From CAZUVM01 sp964623885 (GTDB lineage Bacteria > Verrucomicrobiota > Verrucomicrobiia > Limisphaerales > UBA8199): a DNA stretch of 8,889 nt. The position numbers and the translations under genes are program-made. The notes under the pieces are model-generated. The model saw only the letters and a program-made list of their open reading frames with translations. It did not search any database and was not told where the DNA came from. Positions 1 through 5,276 of this stretch are shown in pieces; position 1 is the stretch's first letter; each line of letters starts with the position of its first letter. The stretch covers positions 1 through 8,889 of the forward strand of contig CAZUVM010000102.1 of NCBI GenBank assembly GCA_964623885.1, in the 5' to 3' direction.

Positions 1-855
1 GTCCACGGAGTAAAGCGACCCTGAATGCCACGCGCCCCATGCGCTATTGCTGATGGTGATTCCGCCTGACCCGGTCACAGTCGTATTGCCGCCATAGAAA
101 TAGTCCTGGCCGCTGTAATTATCGGTCATCAGGTAATAGGCGTGGCTGCCTGACAGTGCTTTGTTGCCGCCAATGATGGGGGCATAGACCCAGCCGCTTT
201 GGCCGGAGCAGTTGACGATGGCTTTGGCCACATCGTCGCCCGTGACGGCATCGAAGATGCGAACCTGATGGACCTGTGTGTTACTGGAGATGGCATACCG
301 GCCGAGTTGGCTGAGCGTCAGTCCGCTGGCCGGCGTAGTGAACTGCATCCCGATCCAGCCGTGCCACTGCCAGCCATTGTGAGTGTTGATCTGCGAACCC
401 AGGGTGCTGACCGCGACCAGCGCATTGCTCGAACCGTCCTTCATGCCGACCGGCCCGCCGCAGTAACTCCCCAAGATGTCAGCGCCGGTCACCAGCGTCA
501 GCTTATCAATCAGCACCCCGTTACTGATGCTCAGGCAATTCTGATCCCGGATTGAATATCCAAAGATGTCGCCCGAAGTGGGCGGCTGCGAGCGCCAGGG
601 ATACGAGCCTTTCGGATTATTCGGCGTCCAGCTTGGAGCGTTGAATTCATCGGAAAAGACCAGCGTGTAACCGGTCAGATTGATGTCATTCTGCGCACGG
701 GCGGCGCCGCACCAGGTGAACAGCGCTGCGATGAGAATGGCCAGGGTAAGGTGGACGGCTTGGCAGTTACTTGCCACGTGCTTTGCGATCCAGTTGTTCA
801 CGTTGGAAATGCTGGTGGCTAGTTGTACTATCGTTCGTCGCAATAGCGCAACCAT
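1..855 (-). CDS. Secreted protein with GH16-like N-terminal strand and beta-rich module (partial, C-terminus beyond window)
   Basis: The minus strand is open from an ATG at 855 to the window edge, 285 codons without a stop. The N-terminus has a long basic lead, then a hydrophobic core (about residues 36-48) ending in AARA|Q near residue 54, a plausible signal peptidase I site. A GTG at codon 27 (base 777) would give a more normal signal peptide; neither start has a good Shine-Dalgarno. The mature protein opens with GYTLVFSDEFN (62-72), which resembles the first strand of family 16 glycoside hydrolases. About 100 residues follow with the pattern GWIGMQF...LSQLGRY...VHQVRIFDAVTGDDV...AYYLMTD, like a beta-sandwich module repeated in many PVC secreted proteins. 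The GH16 catalytic ExDxxE motif is not in the visible part, so enzymatic activity is unproven. It is transcribed divergently from the aldo/keto reductase. The reading frame is well supported; the function is tentative. Confidence 0.75.
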   Translation of the reverse strand, partial: MVALLRRTIVQLATSISNVNNWIAKHVASNCQAVHLTLAILIAALFTWCGAARAQNDINLTGYTLVFSDEFNAPSWTPNNPKGSYPWRSQPPTSGDIFGYSIRDQNCLSISNGVLIDKLTLVTGADILGSYCGGPVGMKDGSSNALVAVSTLGSQINTHNGWQWHGWIGMQFTTPASGLTLSQLGRYAISSNTQVHQVRIFDAVTGDDVAKAIVNCSGQSGWVYAPIIGGNKALSGSHAYYLMTDNYSGQDYFYGGNTTVTGSGGITISNSAWGAWHSGSLYSVD

Positions 856-910
856 GACAATTGCGCAGGGAGACGCAAAGAGGCAATTTACCGCAGGGGC
901 TTTCGAACTG

Positions 911-1003
911 CCACATCTGGGAGCGCCGGCATCCTTGCCGGCTTGGGTTTAATAGCGGGCTCCCAATCAATCGCCGGCAGGGATGCCGGCGCTCTCAGGT
1001 GGG
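911..1003. repeat. Nested palindromic intergenic repeat (REP-like)
   Basis: Two 22-base arms, 921-942 and 973-994, are reverse complements of each other with a single mismatch and are separated by 30 bases. The similarity extends outward to about 911 and 1003 with a small gap. Each arm is also a hairpin by itself: GCCGGCA and TGCCGGC pair around a four-base loop (TCCT in the left arm, GGGA in the right). The element therefore can fold as one long hairpin or two short ones. It lies between divergently transcribed genes, so it is not a simple shared terminator. The architecture recalls REP/BIME elements. That it belongs to a dispersed genomic family is inference. Confidence 0.7.
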
Positions 1004-1055
1004 CTTGACTCCTTGGTAAAAAGGAGCATTTTTAGCGGGACACCGCGCTTAAACG

Positions 1056-1061
1056 TATACT
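1056..1061 (+). promoter_or_regulatory. Possible -10 element of the aldo/keto reductase gene
   Basis: TATACT matches the sigma-70 -10 consensus at five of six positions and lies 25 bases before the reductase ATG. No convincing -35 hexamer sits at 16-18 bases upstream. An alternative TTGACT at 1005-1010 has only a weak AT-rich partner (ATTTTT) 17 bases later. Low confidence. Confidence 0.3.
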
Positions 1062-1086
1062 CGTATTCGAACCAAGGGCTAAACGC

Positions 1087-1995
1087 ATGAAACATCAAGT
1101 CAGCCGTCGACAATTCATTGAACGCTCTGCCGCCGCGGCGAGCGCCATGCTCCTTACTTCCTGTTCCTCGTTGTCACGGAGCGCCAAACGCACCGCCGCC
1201 GACCAGGTCACCCTCGGCAATACCGGCATCAAACTCAGCCGCGTCGGTTTCGGCACCGGCAGCAACAGCGGCCAGGTCCAACACGACCTCGGCCAGGAAC
1301 AATTCAACCGTTTGATCCATTACGCCTACGATCAAGGCATCACCTACTTCGATTGCGCCCAGGCCTATCGCACGTTTGATTGGATGGGCGACGCCATTAA
1401 AGGTCTGCCCCGGGAAAAGCTTTTCATTCAGTCCAAGATTCCGGGCAAACCGGAGAAGATTCTCGAAGCCATCGATCACCATCGCAAAGTGTTCGACTCC
1501 GATTACGTCGACAGCATGCTCATCCATTGCATGGTCAAGGACGGCTGGACAGATGATTACAAACGCATCATGGACGCGTTCGACGAAGCCAAACAAAAGA
1601 AATGGATCCGCGCTAAGGGCGTTTCCTGCCATAGCCTGCCAGCATTGCGGAACGCCACCGCTTCAACCTGGACGGAAGTTCACCTGGTGCGCGTGAACCC
1701 GCAGGGCAAACACATCGACGGCATGACCGAAGCCTGGAACCAGCCCGGAAACGACATGGGCCCCGTGCTCACCGAATTGAAGACAATGCGCGCCAAGGGC
1801 CGGGGCGTCATCGGCATGAAAATCATCGGCAATGGCGAATTCGTCCAGGCCGAGGACCGCGAACGTTCCATTCAGTATGCCATGTCGCGCCCGGAACTCG
1901 ACGCGATCGTCATCGGCTTCAAAAGCACCGATGAGATCGATGAAGCCATCCGCCGCGTGAATTCGGCGCTGGCTTCCCAACCAACCACCGCCTGA
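1087..1995 (+). CDS. Aldo/keto reductase family protein with Tat-like lipoprotein signal
   Basis: This 302-residue protein belongs to the NADPH-type aldo/keto reductase TIM-barrel superfamily. LGNTGIKLSRVGFGTG (43-58) is the family's usual first strand, and the catalytic tetrad can be placed at Asp89 and Tyr94 (FDCAQAY), Lys117 (IQSK) and His147 (LIHC). The C-terminal part has the GVIGMKIIGNG and DAIVIGFKSTDEIDEA segments typical of the 'predicted oxidoreductase' branch. The N-terminus carries SRRQFI (6-11), a twin-arginine-type motif, then an Ala-rich core and a lipobox LTSC with Cys26. It is therefore probably exported, possibly folded with its cofactor, and lipid-anchored. AAGGG at 1074-1078, 8 bases before the ATG, is an acceptable Shine-Dalgarno. 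The substrate is unknown. It ends 9 bases before the stop of the convergent gene. Confidence 0.93.
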   Translation: MKHQVSRRQFIERSAAAASAMLLTSCSSLSRSAKRTAADQVTLGNTGIKLSRVGFGTGSNSGQVQHDLGQEQFNRLIHYAYDQGITYFDCAQAYRTFDWMGDAIKGLPREKLFIQSKIPGKPEKILEAIDHHRKVFDSDYVDSMLIHCMVKDGWTDDYKRIMDAFDEAKQKKWIRAKGVSCHSLPALRNATASTWTEVHLVRVNPQGKHIDGMTEAWNQPGNDMGPVLTELKTMRAKGRGVIGMKIIGNGEFVQAEDRERSIQYAMSRPELDAIVIGFKSTDEIDEAIRRVNSALASQPTTA

Positions 1996-2004
1996 CCCGC
2001 GCCC

Positions 2005-2757
2005 TTAAGGCGAAGCGTAATTGCGTCCGCCACGCTGAACTGGATCGGAGTCCAAAGGCTTCACATTGATGTTGGTGCTGGGCGGCGGACCCAATGGCGG
2101 CGCAATCGCCGGACCGCCCTGGCTGGCTCCAGTTGTCGGCGTAAGCACAATTGCAGTGGGCGGCGATGTAATGTTCGGACGTCGTACCGACCCCAGAACC
2201 GTCGCGGCCGATGCCGGCATGCCGGTGTTCCCAGCCAGAGAGGCGTCGATTTGCGGTTTCAACTCGGGCAACGTTGCCGACACCGCTTGGAGCACCTCGC
2301 GACCGGAGCCAGGGACCGCTTCGACCGTCGCAACGCCGATGGTCTGATATTGCTGCGGAAGCACCCGACAAACCTCAGTGACGATTGCTCTCAACTGAGC
2401 GGGAACGGTCGCCGCGGCTGCTTTGGCAATCGGACCTGCGAGCCTGGGTTGCAGTTGAGCCGCGACTCGCGCGGCAACAGGTGCCATATCCGGCGCCGCT
2501 TTAGCAATTGCGGCGACGACTATTGGCGCAACGGACGGATTGATCTCCAGTGCCGCGCGCAGGACGCTTTCCGTCGCCTCAGTCCGCTCTTGGGGCTTTG
2601 CCGCTTTGACGAAGTCGCCTGCTTTCGCCGGCATCTCCGCGGCTGGAACTGTGCGTAGTGCTTCCTTGATCGCCGCAATGTTAGTCGCATTGATCGCCAG
2701 AACCTGACCGACGCTTAGCCAGCCGATCGTGACTGCCACAGTTATTAATTTTCTCAT
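2005..2757 (-). CDS. Exported Ala-rich helical protein with Pro-rich tail, unknown function
   Basis: From the ATG at 2757 this is 250 residues. MRKLITVAVTIGWLSVGQVLA is a textbook signal peptide (short basic n-region, hydrophobic core, VLA cleavage). Residues about 25-170 are a run of Ala/Val-rich amphipathic helices with recurring spacing of proline, such as NPSVAPIVVAAIAKAAPDMA followed by similar units, suggesting a helical repeat or coiled structure. The last 60 or so residues are low-complexity, rich in Pro, Thr and Gly, and end in GGRNYASP. I recognise no catalytic motif. Two upstream in-frame starts exist: ATG at 2793 behind a close GGAAGG, and TTG at 2847 behind a strong AAGGAG that overlaps the previous gene's stop. 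I preferred 2757 for its signal peptide. It probably shares a transcript with the upstream sugar-phosphate transferase and is convergent with the reductase. Confidence 0.8.
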   Translation of the reverse strand: MRKLITVAVTIGWLSVGQVLAINATNIAAIKEALRTVPAAEMPAKAGDFVKAAKPQERTEATESVLRAALEINPSVAPIVVAAIAKAAPDMAPVAARVAAQLQPRLAGPIAKAAAATVPAQLRAIVTEVCRVLPQQYQTIGVATVEAVPGSGREVLQAVSATLPELKPQIDASLAGNTGMPASAATVLGSVRRPNITSPPTAIVLTPTTGASQGGPAIAPPLGPPPSTNINVKPLDSDPVQRGGRNYASP

Positions 2758-2843
2758 AATTTTGAACTTTAGGTTCTTATCAACCGATGACATGTTCCTT
2801 CCGGGATAAGCTGCACTCCCGCACAAAACGTCCCCCGGTGATT

Positions 2844-4376
2844 TCAACTGCCGGTCTCCTTTCTTGTCCGAGCAGAGCCATTAAATCTCGATGATGAGCC
2901 ATTGGTGCTGGATCTGGCTGCGGCCCGAATCCAGCCTTCAGCGACCAATTCGGATATGACGTCGAACAACCGTCCATCGGTCGGGTTTGGACAACGAAAG
3001 GGCCCATTCTTTGGGAGCACAGATCGTTTGCTGGAGCAAGGTTGGCCTCCGAAGCAGGCGGGAGCCTGCAACTCTATAATCCCGCCGCAATGGGTTTTAA
3101 GTTCCTGCTGAAAACAACGTGGTTTGCTTCCACATCGGCCCGGTTGTTGCCAGACCCGCTCGCCATCCGCCAGCCGGACTTTGACGGCGGTGAAGCCCAG
3201 GCGTTCAGCCGAGTGCACAAACTCGTCGTAGAGGTCTGACAGCGACGGCCGGCGCCGGGCCTGATGCGACAGGCATTCCATCAGGGCGAGCGCGTAGTGA
3301 ATCTCCCGCCTCATTGCCAGGGAGTTGCCCAGCGTGCGGCCGACGGCAAACCATTCGCGGCTGAAGCTGAGTTGACCGGCACACAGCAGCAGGATGGCTG
3401 CCGCAAATCCGAGCAGCACCGGCACGAGTTGGCCGTTTGAATAGAACGCGGCGAATCCCATGCCCAAAAACATTAGCGTCAAACCGTAACACAACAGCAC
3501 TACTTTGCGTCGGGACATGCCGATGCTCAGCAAGTGATGATGCAGATGACGTCGATCCGGACGGAATAGCGGCAATCCGCGGAGACCGCGTCTGAGGATC
3601 GCCAGCGAAGTATCCACAATCGGCAACGCCAGCACAAAGAGCGGCGCGATCAACGCGGCAAGCACCGAACCTTTGTGCGAGCTCACGAGCGCAAACAACC
3701 CGATTTGAAATCCCAGAAAGTACGCTCCACCGTCACCGAGAAACATTTTTGCCGGGGGGAAATTGAACCAGAGAAAGGCCAGGAGTGCGCCGGTCATGCC
3801 GACCGTCAGCAAGACGAACGTGCCATTCTGGTATCCGACATACACCAGCAATGCCATCAACATCAGGCAAATGCCAGTGGCCAATCCGTCGACACCGTCG
3901 ATCAAATTAATTAGATTCGTGATACCGACCAGCCATAACACCGTTACCAGCGCGCCCCAGCCGTGCAGCATCATAATGTGCTGACTGAATGGAATCCTAA
4001 GTGTCTCGATTCCGGCGCCGGCGTACCAGACCGCCAACGAGATCAAGATTTGCCCAACGAGTTTCCTTTTCGCGCCGAGCGGTTTGAGATCGTCCCAAAA
4101 TCCCAATCCGAACATCGCAAGCGAGCTGAACACGACCACGTTGCGGCAGGGGATGCGCAACATCTCCTCCGGGTATAAGAGCCGGATCAAGATCTCGAGA
4201 CCAATCCAGGCACCGGCCAGCGCAAGGCCGCCCAGGCGGGGCACCGGCGTATTGTGCGTGTGGTGAAAATCGCGTTCGCGGCTCCAGCTTCCGCAAAACC
4301 TCAACGTTAATCGGCCAAGCACCAGGACGATGGCCAGTCCCAGCAAACCACACCCAATGATTGACAGTCGGTTCAT
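2844..4376 (-). CDS. WecA/TagO/MraY-type undecaprenyl-phosphate sugar-1-phosphate transferase with Cys-rich C-terminal extension
   Basis: This 510-residue integral membrane protein is in glycosyltransferase family 4 (MraY/WecA/TagO). Such enzymes move a HexNAc-1-phosphate from its UDP sugar to undecaprenyl phosphate, the first step of lipid-linked O-antigen, enterobacterial common antigen, teichoic acid or exopolysaccharide synthesis. Visible motifs: PRLGG (46-50), GFWDDLKPLGAKRK with Asp95-Asp96, NLINLIDGVDGLATG (154-168), NFPPAKMFLGDGG (205-217), and the histidine motif RRHLHHHL (275-282) that marks the WecA/TagO side rather than MraY. About ten membrane spans fill residues 1-335. WecA is usually near 360 residues. 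Here residues about 340-510 form an extra soluble domain with six cysteines between 415 and 462 and a GIIELQAP strand resembling a GAF-type edge. The ATG at 4376 is preferred to an upstream TTG at 4385. The sugar specificity cannot be read from sequence. Confidence 0.95.
   Translation of the reverse strand: MNRLSIIGCGLLGLAIVLVLGRLTLRFCGSWSRERDFHHTHNTPVPRLGGLALAGAWIGLEILIRLLYPEEMLRIPCRNVVVFSSLAMFGLGFWDDLKPLGAKRKLVGQILISLAVWYAGAGIETLRIPFSQHIMMLHGWGALVTVLWLVGITNLINLIDGVDGLATGICLMLMALLVYVGYQNGTFVLLTVGMTGALLAFLWFNFPPAKMFLGDGGAYFLGFQIGLFALVSSHKGSVLAALIAPLFVLALPIVDTSLAILRRGLRGLPLFRPDRRHLHHHLLSIGMSRRKVVLLCYGLTLMFLGMGFAAFYSNGQLVPVLLGFAAAILLLCAGQLSFSREWFAVGRTLGNSLAMRREIHYALALMECLSHQARRRPSLSDLYDEFVHSAERLGFTAVKVRLADGERVWQQPGRCGSKPRCFQQELKTHCGGIIELQAPACFGGQPCSSKRSVLPKNGPFRCPNPTDGRLFDVISELVAEGWIRAAARSSTNGSSSRFNGSARTRKETGS
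2845..2861 (-). promoter_or_regulatory. Strong Shine-Dalgarno preceding a TTG overlapping the transferase stop
   Basis: Read on the minus strand, AAGGAG (2861-2856) is followed after 8 bases by TTG (2847-2845), and the TTG overlaps the TGA of the transferase gene (2846-2844). The TTG is in frame with the Ala-rich protein and would add 30 residues before its signal peptide. It may be a coupled start, or a chance match within the Lys-Glu codons of the transferase tail. Confidence 0.3.
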
Positions 4377-4435
4377 TCCAGCCAATTACCGATCGCCAAG
4401 CCGCCTTCGACGACTCTTAAACCCGACGTTCTCAT

Positions 4436-4441
4436 TTTATA
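4436..4441 (-). promoter_or_regulatory. Possible -10 element upstream of the sugar-phosphate transferase
   Basis: On the minus strand TATAAA, within a short AT-rich patch in otherwise GC-rich DNA, lies 59 bases before the transferase ATG. No good -35 hexamer is seen at the usual spacing. The rest of 4377-4619 holds no gene that I can support. Confidence 0.3.
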
Positions 4442-4619
4442 CTGCCGCTTGCCCGCGACACATCGGCGCGAGAGTTCTGCTGCGCCCGCGCCTTTCGCGC
4501 TACCGTGAACCAACACTCCACCGACCCGCTGAGGCTAGCAGCAGGCGAGGTTAGTGTAAAGAGAAATGGTGTGTCTTTACGTTTTCTCTCTAACAGCTGA
4601 GGATGAAGGCGGTGGCTTG

Positions 4620-5156
4620 TTATTCCTTGCTTGCGAACAGCCCCAACAATACTTCCGTCTCAATTTGTTGAACCTGGCGCAGTTTCGCTGCTTTGCCGGC
4701 ATCAGAACCCGACTCGCTGCATGCCTCAATGAATGCGAACGGGTCCCATTCGCCTTTCGATACCAGCCGGCGCAAAAGGTCCTCATCGCCTCGCGCGCTC
4801 AGCAGGGCTTTTACTCGTTTTGCCAGTTCTGGAAACGCAGGATGCTTCCCGACACGCCGGAACCAGTACGCCGCATTGGAGGCGTCGGGTTCACGCCGAT
4901 GCATCATGCCATGCACGAATGCCCCGTCGGCATTGTCCACTTCCTGCGCCAGCCGGTGCGCCGCATCGAGGTGGTCGTGCCAGAGCAGAACCAGCGCCCG
5001 AATCAATTGCTGCCGGTCCCGGGCCAACCCTTTCGTGCGCAGCCACTCATCCAGCTCCGCATTCAAATCCGCTTCGCTCTTCACCCCGGCTCGCGAATCC
5101 GGCCCTAGTTGGGCAGGCTCGGGCGTTGCCAGGAAATCCTTGCCGTCTTCGACCAT
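4620..5156 (-). CDS. Conserved-looking soluble protein of unknown function (178 aa)
   Basis: A 178-residue protein with no signal peptide or membrane span, so probably cytoplasmic. The distinctive core is LLWHDHLDAAHRLAQ (57-71) followed by DGAFVHGMMHRREPDASNAAYWFRRVGKHP (77-106), containing several histidines and the HRREPD...NAAYWFRRVG pattern. I recall similar patterns in uncharacterised proteins of several phyla, but no function is known to me. The remainder is charged and helical, and ends FASKE. The ATG at 5156 has GAGG 8 bases upstream, and that site is part of a hairpin (5165-5179). The gene is transcribed divergently from the 752-residue gene. A 180-codon open frame on the opposite strand here is a shadow, since the protein on this strand has the more coherent composition. 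Confidence 0.85.
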   Translation of the reverse strand: MVEDGKDFLATPEPAQLGPDSRAGVKSEADLNAELDEWLRTKGLARDRQQLIRALVLLWHDHLDAAHRLAQEVDNADGAFVHGMMHRREPDASNAAYWFRRVGKHPAFPELAKRVKALLSARGDEDLLRRLVSKGEWDPFAFIEACSESGSDAGKAAKLRQVQQIETEVLLGLFASKE

Positions 5157-5164
5157 GTGACGAT

Positions 5165-5179
5165 CCTCGCATAGCGAGG
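5165..5179 (-). promoter_or_regulatory. Hairpin overlapping the ribosome binding site of the 178-residue gene
   Basis: CCTCGC (5165-5170) and GCGAGG (5174-5179) form a perfect six-base stem with a three-base loop. In the minus-strand mRNA the arm nearest the ATG contains the GAGG Shine-Dalgarno, so folding would sequester it. The site is also about 100 bases upstream of the divergent gene and, as DNA, could be an operator. Its role is inferred only. Confidence 0.35.
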
Positions 5180-5276
5180 TCTAATCGGCAAATTGACGAT
5201 TGCTAAACCCGTGCCGGAGATTTATACAGGTCCAGGTAAAGTGACTGTGCGGAACCGATGGTGGTAACTCCAGCCC

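Noticed and set aside
199..555. 118-codon plus-strand open frame near the left edge
   Set aside because: It is antisense to the secreted protein, whose frame stays open for 285 codons with a signal peptide and recognisable beta-rich pattern.
1174..1632. 152-codon minus-strand open frame
   Set aside because: It is the shadow of the aldo/keto reductase, which has its full catalytic tetrad.
1996..2004. A bidirectional terminator between the convergent genes
   Set aside because: Only 9 bases separate the two stop codons, and no hairpin with a T-run is visible there.
4556..4589. Overlapping inverted repeats (GTAAAG/CTTTAC and AGAGAAA/TTTCTCT) after the 178-residue gene
   Set aside because: Considered as a terminator, but the stems are AT-rich, mutually exclusive, have long loops and lack a following T-run.
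4566..5108. 180-codon plus-strand open frame
   Set aside because: It is antisense to the 178-residue gene, which has a Shine-Dalgarno and a coherent soluble protein composition; the plus frame does not.
5193..5228. TTGACG with a downstream TATACA as a promoter for the 752-residue gene
   Set aside because: The spacing between the hexamers is about 24 bases, too long for a standard sigma-70 promoter.
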